From Phormidesmis priestleyi Ana (GTDB lineage: Bacteria; Cyanobacteriota; Cyanobacteriia; Phormidesmidales; Phormidesmidaceae), in assembly GCA_001314865.1 (NCBI GenBank), contig LJZR01000030.1, positions 1 through 64,000 of the forward strand: a stretch of 64,000 nucleotides of DNA. The letters are read 5' to 3'. Each line of letters begins with the position of its first letter. Within the stretch, counting starts at the first letter, position 1. The notes under the pieces were generated by a model, which had not been told where the DNA came from, made no database searches, and was given only the letters and a program-made list of their open reading frames with translations. The translations under genes and the position numbers were made by a program. Below, piece by piece: positions 26,949-36,376 of the stretch.

Positions 26949-28796
26949 TTATTTGAAGGCATAATCCTTTGCAGGCTGCTCTTCACTCTTCATTGACTGG
27001 CTTTGACTGGCAAATTCTGTCATCCATGACTGTAAGCTAGGCTTGTATTGATAACCCTTAAACTCTTCGCGCATTTGGGAAATTTGACTGTTGTGGGAGA
27101 GGCCCCTCGTCTTGAACTTATAAACCAATTCTCCAATCGCTGATTGAATGGTAAAACCAACCAATACAAGCAGATAATAAAGGTTTTTAGGATTCAATAA
27201 TCCTTTGAGACCAAAGCCTTTCCAGAGAAATTTGGTGTACCAAACGGCAACAAAGAAACAAGTATTTTTGATACAGGCAAAGACATTGCAATGGAGCGGC
27301 TCTAGCTTAGTATTTGCCAAATAGTTATCAAACTGTTTAGGTGTGTAGTAGCCCCAAATTAGCTGATCTGCTCGGTAACAATCCATGAGTCCAAGGTTGG
27401 CGTCTTTTTCAACTAACTCGTTGAATTGTTCATTGACATGGGCAAACATACCGTCAATTTTCTTATTAATGCCTAAGAAAATAGAGATAAAGGTTTGATC
27501 GATATGCCACTTGCCGACATACATAGGCACCATCATGCCAAACCACCACATATACTCCCAATAAATCCGCCAGCTCATCACACTCGCATGCCCTAACTGC
27601 TTCCCATGATCGCGATAGAGGTAGTTAACCGTAAGAGCAAAGATGAGATTGAATTTATTAAAGGAATCTCGCTTTTCTTCCGCCTCGGGTTCTTTAGCAA
27701 CCTTTGAACGAATAATTTCGGTTACACTTTCAATCGCAAGAGCCACTGTAGATGTGCCGTAAGAATAGAACGCATCAAAAATGTAAGCAGCATCTCCAAT
27801 TACGTACCAGTTGTCCGAAGAGAACATCTCTTTACTCTTATGAGCTACCTTGGGTCGATAGTTAAAGTCGATGGTTTCTCCACTCTCAATTAAGTTGTAG
27901 AGAACGGTATGATTGTTCTTTAAGAAATTAAGAAACTTATCTTGAGTGTTGACTTCTTCAGAAGGTAACTGATCATGGTGATGCATCATTCCAATAGACA
28001 CTTCCATTGACTTGCTATCAATGGGGATCATCCATAACCAATGACCATGACCAAAGTAGTGATTAGTGGCGTAGTAGTGGCTAGTGGTCGAATTATTAGG
28101 GTCGTAACCGTCATGAAAAATAGAACGATCCACGCCTCTGACGCGCACCCAGGCAGACGCATTGTTTAATCCGAGCAGGTTTTCTGGGCCTGAAAGCACA
28201 TTATCTTTTTTGCGCCCAATAATAAAGTTACGTCCGGCAGCATCGATCACATGCTTACAAGTCAAGATGATCTCTTCACCCTTGCATTTAACGTTAACCC
28301 GCTTAATTTCATCTCCAGGGGTAAGGTCAACGTCCTTGACGCGACCATTATAAAACTCTACTCCCATTTCTTGATCCATTTTGAGCAAATCGCGCTCTAA
28401 TTTGGCCCGATTCATTTGAAACGCTGGAATCGACACCTGACGATTGGACCAAATATGGTAATAATCACTGAGTTTTTCAGTTTGATCAGCTGCTTTAGGC
28501 CAATGGAAATTCAAACCAATTTTGGGGACATGATTTTCGACCAAATATTCATATAAACCCAGTTCTTTACTCAAAAATAAGGCGGCTATTTCGATAGTGG
28601 ACTCACCAATTTTTAGATCTTTGTCACCCCGCTCCACTGGGCGGGGATCGACGAGGGCAACCTTGAGATTTGGGACATTGAGCATTAGGTGGCGTGCCTG
28701 ACAAAGTCCCGCAAATCCCGCCCCCATGATGACGACGTCATAATCATGGGTAGCCGTATTAGCGGTTGGAATATCGCGAATCAAAGTGCTGGTCAT
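26949..28796 (-). CDS. Flavin-dependent halogenase-like protein 2
   Basis: A 615-residue paralogue of its two neighbours. GAGFAG at 25-30, the Lys in VPKIGLNFHWP, WLWMIP (within GHWLWMIPIDSKSMEVSIG) and FDAFYSYGTST are all intact, so it should be catalytically competent. The C-terminal extension has a long hydrophobic run (LYYLLVLVGFTIQSAIGEL). It ends with a polar tail absent from protein 1. It lies 59 bp from protein 1 and 114 bp from protein 3, in one direction, so the three are likely co-transcribed. Divergence among the three throughout the chain suggests different positions or substrates rather than dosage (inference). Confidence 0.78.
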   Translation of the reverse strand: MTSTLIRDIPTANTATHDYDVVIMGAGFAGLCQARHLMLNVPNLKVALVDPRPVERGDKDLKIGESTIEIAALFLSKELGLYEYLVENHVPKIGLNFHWPKAADQTEKLSDYYHIWSNRQVSIPAFQMNRAKLERDLLKMDQEMGVEFYNGRVKDVDLTPGDEIKRVNVKCKGEEIILTCKHVIDAAGRNFIIGRKKDNVLSGPENLLGLNNASAWVRVRGVDRSIFHDGYDPNNSTTSHYYATNHYFGHGHWLWMIPIDSKSMEVSIGMMHHHDQLPSEEVNTQDKFLNFLKNNHTVLYNLIESGETIDFNYRPKVAHKSKEMFSSDNWYVIGDAAYIFDAFYSYGTSTVALAIESVTEIIRSKVAKEPEAEEKRDSFNKFNLIFALTVNYLYRDHGKQLGHASVMSWRIYWEYMWWFGMMVPMYVGKWHIDQTFISIFLGINKKIDGMFAHVNEQFNELVEKDANLGLMDCYRADQLIWGYYTPKQFDNYLANTKLEPLHCNVFACIKNTCFFVAVWYTKFLWKGFGLKGLLNPKNLYYLLVLVGFTIQSAIGELVYKFKTRGLSHNSQISQMREEFKGYQYKPSLQSWMTEFASQSQSMKSEEQPAKDYAFK

Positions 28797-28910
28797 AATT
28801 TAAAGTCTCTCAATGTGAAACACAAGGCGTTTGAAGGGGAAATCCTGAAAAAGCGGGGAGAAAAAGATTGGATTCTATTTTTGCAATAACTTTCAATGAC
28901 TGCGCGCAGA

Positions 28911-30761
28911 CTATCCTACGCTTTGGAGTTCAACTGATGAAGAATCCTTATTGTCCTTATTGATAGACTGTGACCCGGCAGATGAGCTCTCTTGCTTTAA
29001 GTCTTCAAAAATTGATGGCTGTAATTCTGGGATATAGTGATAGGTCTTAAATTCCTCACGCATTCTTTCAGTTTCTGTATTGTCGGGCAAGTGCCTTGTT
29101 TTGATTTTGAAAACCAATTCTCCTAAGGCAGCAAAAACCATGAGTGAGAAGACCCAAGCAACATTTTTTATATGTTTAGGACTAAGCAAGCCTCGCCATC
29201 CAAACCCTTTCCAGCGAAACATTATCAGCCAAGCGATCGCATAGAAACACGCATTTTTCAAACTTCCAAATACATTGAGTCGAAAAGGTTCGTACTTGGC
29301 ATTCTGAGTAAAGTCGTCAAAATGCTTGGCGGTGGTATATCCAAAGATGAGTTGATCAGCTCGGTAGCAGTCTAAAAAACCAAGATTGGCTTTATTTTCA
29401 GTGAGCTGATTAAAATTGTCGTATATATCGAACCATAGCTTAGATAAACCATCGAAAATTTTAACAGTTCTTTCGCAAAAGTCTAGATCTAAATGCCACT
29501 TGCCGATGTAGAGCGGAACAATGACGCCAAACCACCAAATGTACTCAAAGTAGATACGCCAACTCATGATACTGGCGTTGCCCAATTGCTTAGAGTGGTC
29601 ATGATACAGCGCATTCACAGTATCGTTATAGCCCAAGGTAAAGCGGTTGTAGACCTCTCGTTTTCTTTCAGCATCAGGTTCTTGTGCAAGTTTTGCTAAA
29701 ACAATCTCTGTAATACTTTCAATGGCAAAAGTAATTAACGTAGAGCCCTGAGAATAGAAGGCATCAAAGATGCAAGCTGAATCACCGACAACATACCAGT
29801 TGTCTTCCGAGAACATTTTTTTAGACTTATGGGCGGCTCTCGGCCAATAGTGAAAGTCAACCGTTTCCCCACTTTGAATCAGATTGTAGAGAACCGTATG
29901 ATTGGCCTTTAAAAAAGCCATGAGTTTTTCTTGCGTGTTGACTTTCTTTGCGGGAAGAACATCATGATGATGCATCATGCCAATGGACAGCTGATTATTC
30001 TCAGTGTCAATTGGGATCATCCATAACCAATGCCCATGGCCAAAATAGTGATTCGTTGCATAGTAGTGACTAACCGAGGAATTATCTGGATCGTAGCCAT
30101 CATGAAACAGATTGCGGTCAACATCTTTGACTCTGACCCAAGAAGCGCCATTGTTTAATCCGTAAAGATTCTCAGGCCCAAACAGCAAGTTGTCTGTTTT
30201 ACGACCAATGATAAATTTGCGGCCTGCTGCATCAACAACATGCTTGGCCTTAATTTCTAGCGTTTCATGCTGAGTGCGAACTTTGACTTGATTGAGTTTG
30301 TCGCCTGGAGTTAAATCAACATCGATCACTCGTCCGTTGATAAAATGGGCACCTTGCTCAATGTTCATTTTGAGTAGATCTTGCTCAAATTCAGAGCGAT
30401 CAATTTGGAAAGAAGCAATTTCTGGCTGCCGATTGGTCCAAATATGATAGTAATCGTCTATCGTTTGAGTATTTTTAGGCGATTTGGGCCAGTGAAAGTT
30501 AAGGCCAAACTTTGGTACTTGCTTTTCAACGAGGTAATCATATAGCCCTAGTTCCTTAGCCAGAAATAAAGCGGCTACTTCCACCGTTGATTCTCCGATT
30601 TTTAAATCCTTAATAGGACTTCTCTCGGTAGAGCGAGGATCTACTAGCGCAATTTTAATGTTGGGTCGCTTGAGCATTAAATGTCGAGCCTGACAAAGAC
30701 CGGCAAATCCTGCTCCCATGATCACAACATCATAGGTTTCAGTGCATTGAGTAAGAGGCAT
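28911..30761 (-). CDS. Flavin-dependent halogenase-like protein 3
   Basis: A 616-residue paralogue and the first of the trio. GAGFAG stands at 16-21, the catalytic-type Lys in VPKFGLNFHWP and WLWMIP are conserved. The substrate-side loop reads FDAFYSQGSTL, with Gln where the other two have Tyr, so its specificity may differ. The C-terminal 190 residues again form a partly hydrophobic extension (FYAIAWLIMFRWKGFGW) with a Ser-rich end. It follows the split PKS genes on the same strand after 287 bp, which places the halogenases downstream of the PKS transcript. Confidence 0.78.
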   Translation of the reverse strand: MPLTQCTETYDVVIMGAGFAGLCQARHLMLKRPNIKIALVDPRSTERSPIKDLKIGESTVEVAALFLAKELGLYDYLVEKQVPKFGLNFHWPKSPKNTQTIDDYYHIWTNRQPEIASFQIDRSEFEQDLLKMNIEQGAHFINGRVIDVDLTPGDKLNQVKVRTQHETLEIKAKHVVDAAGRKFIIGRKTDNLLFGPENLYGLNNGASWVRVKDVDRNLFHDGYDPDNSSVSHYYATNHYFGHGHWLWMIPIDTENNQLSIGMMHHHDVLPAKKVNTQEKLMAFLKANHTVLYNLIQSGETVDFHYWPRAAHKSKKMFSEDNWYVVGDSACIFDAFYSQGSTLITFAIESITEIVLAKLAQEPDAERKREVYNRFTLGYNDTVNALYHDHSKQLGNASIMSWRIYFEYIWWFGVIVPLYIGKWHLDLDFCERTVKIFDGLSKLWFDIYDNFNQLTENKANLGFLDCYRADQLIFGYTTAKHFDDFTQNAKYEPFRLNVFGSLKNACFYAIAWLIMFRWKGFGWRGLLSPKHIKNVAWVFSLMVFAALGELVFKIKTRHLPDNTETERMREEFKTYHYIPELQPSIFEDLKQESSSAGSQSINKDNKDSSSVELQSVG

Positions 30762-31020
30762 GGTCGGTTCTCATCTCGGAGGTGAAAAGGTATTTAAGGT
30801 TTAAGAAAGTTGGACTCAAGAAGGCCGGGTTTCAGAAAGCTGAGAGGCTTTATTTTTGTACATGGTTTGGTGCTTCCTGAATGGTATTTTGCCGTCTGAG
30901 TAAGCTTTTAGATGAGGACATGGGAGTAGTTGGTTGAGTGATGAGTGCTGAGCCAAACAAGATTAAAGAACTTGAGAAGTTGAAGCTATTTGAATCTATG
31001 GGGTTCGTAGGAGATTCACA

Positions 31021-31059
31021 CTTTACTTAACGGCTTTACTTAACGGCTTTACTTAACGG
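31021..31059. repeat. 13-bp tandem repeat x3 at the PKS gene end
   Basis: Three copies of CTTTACTTAACGG abut. The last copy contains the stop codon of the minus-strand PKS gene (TAA at 31049-31051) and the Val-Lys codons before it. The gene end was therefore amplified by tandem duplication. Confidence 0.9.
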
Positions 31060-34000
31060 CGGCATATCCTGTTGTTATTAGGCCGCGCTGTTGGAGTAGT
31101 GCTGCGCGGATGGGTTCAGGCCAGGGGGCTGGACTAGGGGAACCATCTGCTTGGCGGTTTGCCCAAATCACTTCTTGCTCTCCGGTGTGAAGTTTTTCTT
31201 TCTTTTGATTGGGCATTTCCCTGAAGAACTCAAAGTTAAATATCGCTCCACATTCGGTCACAGAGTGGAGATACAGCTGCACGCGAACCTTGTCGAAAGG
31301 CATTGCCTCGCGCATGTAGTTCATATGGCTGTAAAGAGAAACCACCTCACCTTGAGCTGTTGAAACTCGGAAAAAGTTGGGAGCTAATGAGTAGAGGAAG
31401 AGATCGATAACTCGCCCTTGCCAAATAAAGTAGTTGCCGTAGTAAACGTTACCCACCAAATTGGACTCTTCTAGGGTGGTTTGAAAGGTTTCTGTAAACA
31501 TCAAATCGCCATAGGGCAATTGGGTAGATTGGTACTGAAGGGCACCCGGTTGCATGTGGGACAGGCTAGCAGGTAGTGCCTGTAAGGTATCGGTCGGTGA
31601 CTTTTTGAGATCAATTGCTGCAGGCGATTTTGCTGTGAATTGATTCATGTAGTCTTGCAGATAGTCTGGCATTTTTTCAGGAGAAGGAATTCCATAGCTG
31701 AGTAATCGCACCCAGGTGGCGTTAACTTCTGCGATCGCTACTCGTTCTAGTGTTTCATCGGCTAATACTTTGCAAAATTCCATGTAGGTCGAGAACGAGG
31801 AGTTGACCAAATTGCCCAACCAGCAGCGAGCTTGAATGGTGTCATAGGTGGTGGCTTCGCCCAATAACCGCAGGCTCACACTATTGGTCACCATGCCAAA
31901 TTCTCCGCTGAGAAAATCGGGAATCATTTTGTCTGCCATGCTTCGCATCGGCAATTCTCGAATTTTTCCAACCCAACTGATGTATTGTGACACGGTCACT
32001 TTACGGCTAATGCTGCATCCTTCTTTGAAGGTGACAGGAAACCGCTTCTCGTAGACGGGCTGATGTTGCGGCCCATCTTCGGTGATTCGTGTGCGGTTTT
32101 CGCCAGGACGAATAATCCCGTAAGGGTCGGTGGAAGGGGCATTTTCTATCTGGAGCGCATTTGTTTGAAGCGCATTTGTTTGAAGCGCATTTGTTTGAAG
32201 CGCATTTGTTGGAACTGGCTCAACGGATTTAGCTGCGGGGAGTTCTACAACCAAAGCCAGCATTCGCTCTGGATATCGGGTCAACTGTACTGGCAGCGTC
32301 AAAATATAGATGGCCGTCTGCGCTGTCTGAGCCTGTAACAAAACAGCGCGACCTTTCCGCTTGTGGATATGTAGGGTGGCCTCTAGCCCATTGAATGCTT
32401 TATGAAGTGCCTCTAGCGCTGACCAAACCCGCATGCCCGCGATATTTTGATCATCGCCTGAGGCGACCAACTGCTCGATAATGGTGAGGCGTGCAGTGCT
32501 CAACAACGCGGCCCAATCTTCTGAAGAACGCGGCTCTATCTGTTCGATATCGCAACCTTGAGGCGTGCTAGAAACACTACACAGGCAGTAATGCTCATCA
32601 TGGGAGATTGAGAGTAAGGTCGGTGTGTCTAGATCTTGGAAGGCTTTTCCACTCAGATAGGGTTTACCTGAGCGTTGGTTTCGAATGGTGAAATCAAGGG
32701 TATCGACTGATGAGTTGGGGGCAAAGATTTGGCTAAGTGCTTGTTCCACAATAAGCTTTTCAACAGAGCGCCGCTTTTTTTTCGGTTGTGTTCCAAGCGC
32801 TGGTGCATAGGTCAATGCAACTTTGGGGACGACTACACCCACCTGCTGAGCAGCGGTGGTGAGAGCGGTTTGAATCGCGGTGTGATCTCGCTGGGCGGGA
32901 TGTGCCAATTCGGCAGCCGTGGGATTTTCGGGATGCGCTTCTAAAATTCGTAGTCGATATCCCTGTAGATGTTCAACAATAGTGCCCGCATCATCGGTGG
33001 CGATGACTTCACAAATGTACTCTTGGTCAACCTTTTCGTTCAAGATTGCTGTGATAATCCGGCGACCTTCTGCTTTGATGGGATCTTGGCAGAGGTCTAT
33101 CCGCTGAATTTCGACTGGAAGACAAATGTCTTGAGGAATGTTGAGCTGCATGCATTGCAGCAAAACATCTCTTAGATAGGGGTCACCCAGTAGTAATTTA
33201 CTTCCATGGCCTATGGGGAAACCGGTTTCTACTAAGTCTGCGGAGGTCTTGGCATGGGATTCTAGGAGGCTTTGCTCTCGACTCAGGGAAAAGATTCCAT
33301 CTATCTGTTGAAATAGTTCGCCCTGGAATAACAAACTACCGTAAAGATCTCTTTTGGGCTCAATAGCTAAGGGCTTGCCCAATTTCTGTTTTATTTTTTG
33401 GCTGGGCTGCTGCTCTCCCAGTATCAAGGTGGCGCAGAAGTGGTCGATTCTAAAGCCTGTTTGTTCGGTGCGAATGCCGATTTGAACGGCCCGCTCTCCA
33501 TGACTGGTGAGTTCGGTGACTTCGGCTTGGATTTCAATTTCTATGCCAGTGTCTGGATTGACCACAATGGGGCGACGCAAGGAAATATTTTCGAGGCGAA
33601 TAATTGTGGGGTTGGATTCTCCGGTCACAACTGCTGCGGCTTGAGCCATTGCCTCTAGGCCAAAGACGGTTGGGAAGAGATAGGAACCTCGCCAAATGTG
33701 ATCTTTGACATAGAGATCTCTTTCTAAGTTCAGATGGGTTCGAACAGTCAGCTCTACTCCGGGTTCGAGATACTGGATCTGTTCTATAAACCGCATCTCT
33801 TCGGTGGGGATTGTGGGGAGGGGCGACCAGGTATCTAAACCGCCTAAACGGGCTGCGATCGCAACTTGTTGAACGGCTGGGTCATAGTGGAATAACCGCA
33901 AACACCGTTCAATTCCTTCTTGGGGAGAGATGGCCCCAATGCCCATACGCTCAAGATTCTTCACGCTGCCCATGCGGGCCCCCATGCCGACTTCATTCCA

Positions 34001-36376
34001 AACGCTGTAGGCCAGCGAGACGACCTGGGTTTTGGGATGAAAACTTGAGAACTGCCGCAGAAGGAGGGATAGTGTTTCGTTGGCAAAGCCATACCAACTG
34101 TTGCCAGGCATACCGGTGATGCCAATGATAGAGGTAAAGGCCAAGAAGATCTTGGGCGGACAGTCAGACAGGGCCTGTAAGAGATTTTGAGCGCCGATGA
34201 GTTTTGGAGCTACCTCCTTTTGGGCGGCGTCCAAACTCACCTGTTCGACCCGGCGGGGGGTGTTTAAGCCAGCCCCATGGATCACGCCAGTGACTGGGCC
34301 TAAATCTGATTGAACAGATTTAATCAAGTCTGCGACAGCTTCGGGATCAGCAATGTCACAAGCGTAGTATTGAACCGACATGTCTTGCTGCTGATATTTG
34401 CCTAATGTATCGGCGATTTCACGCTGACCGCTGGTCAAATTAGTGCCTATTGCATCGGTTGGCAGCGCAGAGCGTCCGACCAAGGCCATTTTAGCTCCGG
34501 TAGATTGTGCGATCGCAAAGGCACATTCAGCCGTAATCCCCTTTGCACCCCCCGTTACTAGGATCACATCCTGATTAGACCAGCTGTGATTACGCGGCGT
34601 GTAGGCAATGGGTTGGTCTAGTCGCGATTGGGGTACTCGACGAACTTGATGGGCATCGTAGCCCGCTGTCACAATTGGCTTTGCCCCAGACAGCTCTGCA
34701 ATCACCAAGTCAGCACTTTGATCGGGGGACAAGGCAATGGCGAGGTCTATTACTCTAACGCGCAGGGATGGGCGCTCTAGGTGCAAGCTGCGGGCAAAGG
34801 CAGCAGCACAGCACACTTCGGGAGAGAGGACTGAAGAATCTGTAGAATCTGGGTCTATAGAATCTGGGTCTATAGAATCTGGGCCTGTAGAATTCGGACC
34901 TGTGCCAAAATAGCCGCCGCCAAACTGGACATAGGCCACACAGGTATTTTGGGTAGCATCCGCCAGGGTGGTGATGCCCTTGAGCCGGGCGATCATGTCT
35001 TTTAAGGGCAGAGGCGTTAACGCTAAGGGTGAATCTGTGGGCTGAGGAAGAACGGCAATAATATGAGTACAGCCAGTCTCCACTGCTGCCGTTTCAGATA
35101 AGATTTCGGTAAATGTAGAGTGAAAAATATTGCCACCCAATGAGGCAAGATGGGTGGCTAAGGCAGTCACAATCGGGCTGTCGGAATCATCTGCAACTAG
35201 CCGGACTTTGGCTTGAGACCAGTCTTCGGGCGCGTGGTCGGGGAGAGCCGCTTCTACATAGTCAATGGCAAAGTTTCTTACCCATTTGCTAAAGGATGAG
35301 GCAACAGGCTGATCGCTTGACCCACTGGACTTGACGGAATTGGCGGCGACTGTAACTGCTGGTGTTGGCGTTGCGGCAGCCTTTAGGGTAGACACGACAT
35401 CTGCCAAGGTTGCATTGGCCAATGTGGAGGGGTCGAGCTGACCATCAATGCCTAGTTGCTTAGCTGCTTTGGCCACTAGATCGGCGGCTTTAATGGAATC
35501 GAGGTTTAAATCATCCAACAGCCGCATATCCATCGCTAGTGAAGACTGGGGAAAGCCTGTGTTTTCTTCTATCAAGCTCAAGATCATCTGAGAGACATCG
35601 TTTGTGGCCAGTGCCTGGGGAACGACGGCGGCAAAATGCGAATGTGCTGAAGATTCGGCTGTGGTTGGTGGGGCTGTGGTTGGTAGGGCTGTAGCTGATA
35701 GAGCTGTAGCTGGTAGAGCGGCACTGATTACTTGGGCCGCTTCTGCTAGCGTCACGTTAGCCAAAGCCGCCGGATCTAATTTACCTGTTACGCCAAAGGC
35801 TTTGGCAGCAGCGGCGATCACTTCTCCCGCTTTAATGGAATCTAAATTCAGATCGTCAAGCAGTCGAGCATTTGCTGTAATGCTTTCCTTTGGATATCCA
35901 GTTTTATCGACAATCAGGTTCACTAGCGTGGCGATTACCTGATCGTGAATGTTCTGAGGTGAGGGCGCTTCAGGTGAGGGCGCTTTAGATACAACAGAGG
36001 CTGATGGCGAGGCTGAGTCAACGACAGCTACTGTTGTATTGGATGAACCGTTTGATGAATAGCCATTTGATGAATAGCCATTTGATGAATAGCCAGCATG
36101 ATGCCCATTTTGAGCATGACCATTATTCTCAGTTGAGTTATAGTGACCCTTACTGTGACTGCCATTACCGTGACTACCATTATTGTGACTGCCATTACTG
36201 TGACTGCTATCGCTCGCATGGCCATTATGCCGATTTGTCGCAATGTGATCAACAACTTTATGGTTAGGCAGGGTTCGCAAATCAGCACGGATCACCTGGG
36301 CTAAAAAATCACCTCGGGTTGCAAAGTATTGAGAGAGCAGCTGCAGCATTTCCCGCTCGGCGTTGTTGTTACTCAT
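31049..36376 (-). CDS. Enediyne-type PKS C-half: ACP-ACP-KR-DH-PPTase-thioesterase
   Basis: A 1775-residue protein, best read as the downstream half of a split iterative PKSE. A helix YFATRGDFLAQVIRAD lies at 17-32, then a His/Asn/Gly/Ser linker (50-115). ACP1 (Ser180) and ACP2 (Ser294) both read LDDLNLDSIKA. The KR begins VTGGAKGI at 607-614, with Ser749 and Tyr762. The DH hot-dog has His893 in DHIWRGSYLFP followed by GLEAMAQAAA. A built-in Sfp-like phosphopantetheinyl transferase spans about 1190-1380 (GCDIE 1274-1278, WSALEALHKA 1318-1327). A double hot-dog thioesterase spans about 1440-1775, whose second half (EESNLVGNVYYGNYFIWQGR) resembles enediyne thioesterases. ATG 36376 overlaps the upstream KS-AT stop by 8 bases. 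There is no ER, so it should yield a polyene or polyenone. The fused thioesterase and doubled ACP are unusual for PKSE. Confidence 0.85.
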   Translation of the reverse strand: MSNNNAEREMLQLLSQYFATRGDFLAQVIRADLRTLPNHKVVDHIATNRHNGHASDSSHSNGSHNNGSHGNGSHSKGHYNSTENNGHAQNGHHAGYSSNGYSSNGYSSNGSSNTTVAVVDSASPSASVVSKAPSPEAPSPQNIHDQVIATLVNLIVDKTGYPKESITANARLLDDLNLDSIKAGEVIAAAAKAFGVTGKLDPAALANVTLAEAAQVISAALPATALSATALPTTAPPTTAESSAHSHFAAVVPQALATNDVSQMILSLIEENTGFPQSSLAMDMRLLDDLNLDSIKAADLVAKAAKQLGIDGQLDPSTLANATLADVVSTLKAAATPTPAVTVAANSVKSSGSSDQPVASSFSKWVRNFAIDYVEAALPDHAPEDWSQAKVRLVADDSDSPIVTALATHLASLGGNIFHSTFTEILSETAAVETGCTHIIAVLPQPTDSPLALTPLPLKDMIARLKGITTLADATQNTCVAYVQFGGGYFGTGPNSTGPDSIDPDSIDPDSTDSSVLSPEVCCAAAFARSLHLERPSLRVRVIDLAIALSPDQSADLVIAELSGAKPIVTAGYDAHQVRRVPQSRLDQPIAYTPRNHSWSNQDVILVTGGAKGITAECAFAIAQSTGAKMALVGRSALPTDAIGTNLTSGQREIADTLGKYQQQDMSVQYYACDIADPEAVADLIKSVQSDLGPVTGVIHGAGLNTPRRVEQVSLDAAQKEVAPKLIGAQNLLQALSDCPPKIFLAFTSIIGITGMPGNSWYGFANETLSLLLRQFSSFHPKTQVVSLAYSVWNEVGMGARMGSVKNLERMGIGAISPQEGIERCLRLFHYDPAVQQVAIAARLGGLDTWSPLPTIPTEEMRFIEQIQYLEPGVELTVRTHLNLERDLYVKDHIWRGSYLFPTVFGLEAMAQAAAVVTGESNPTIIRLENISLRRPIVVNPDTGIEIEIQAEVTELTSHGERAVQIGIRTEQTGFRIDHFCATLILGEQQPSQKIKQKLGKPLAIEPKRDLYGSLLFQGELFQQIDGIFSLSREQSLLESHAKTSADLVETGFPIGHGSKLLLGDPYLRDVLLQCMQLNIPQDICLPVEIQRIDLCQDPIKAEGRRIITAILNEKVDQEYICEVIATDDAGTIVEHLQGYRLRILEAHPENPTAAELAHPAQRDHTAIQTALTTAAQQVGVVVPKVALTYAPALGTQPKKKRRSVEKLIVEQALSQIFAPNSSVDTLDFTIRNQRSGKPYLSGKAFQDLDTPTLLSISHDEHYCLCSVSSTPQGCDIEQIEPRSSEDWAALLSTARLTIIEQLVASGDDQNIAGMRVWSALEALHKAFNGLEATLHIHKRKGRAVLLQAQTAQTAIYILTLPVQLTRYPERMLALVVELPAAKSVEPVPTNALQTNALQTNALQTNALQIENAPSTDPYGIIRPGENRTRITEDGPQHQPVYEKRFPVTFKEGCSISRKVTVSQYISWVGKIRELPMRSMADKMIPDFLSGEFGMVTNSVSLRLLGEATTYDTIQARCWLGNLVNSSFSTYMEFCKVLADETLERVAIAEVNATWVRLLSYGIPSPEKMPDYLQDYMNQFTAKSPAAIDLKKSPTDTLQALPASLSHMQPGALQYQSTQLPYGDLMFTETFQTTLEESNLVGNVYYGNYFIWQGRVIDLFLYSLAPNFFRVSTAQGEVVSLYSHMNYMREAMPFDKVRVQLYLHSVTECGAIFNFEFFREMPNQKKEKLHTGEQEVIWANRQADGSPSPAPWPEPIRAALLQQRGLITTGYAAVK
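32155..32214. repeat. 15-bp tandem repeat x4 in PKS linker
   Basis: GCGCATTTGTTTGAA occurs four times (the last with GTTGGAA). It encodes the TNALQ repeats at residues 1390-1409, between the PPTase and thioesterase domains. Confidence 0.95.
34845..34903. repeat. 15-bp tandem repeat in KR structural subdomain
   Basis: GAATCTGGGTCTATA is repeated twice perfectly and twice imperfectly. It encodes an acidic DPDSI insertion at about residues 494-512, in a surface loop before the catalytic KR. Confidence 0.9.
36051..36095. repeat. 15-bp tandem repeat x3 in N-terminal linker
   Basis: TTTGATGAATAGCCA occurs three times and encodes the GYSSN repeats at about residues 95-110. The adjacent 36140-36215 stretch is a degenerate repeat of the same period encoding Ser-His-x-Asn-Gly units. 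Confidence 0.92.

Noticed and set aside
25105-30761. Geranylgeranyl-reductase or ordinary phenol monooxygenase identity for the three flavoproteins
   Set aside because: All three keep WxWxIP and the lysine region typical of halogenases, which those families lack.
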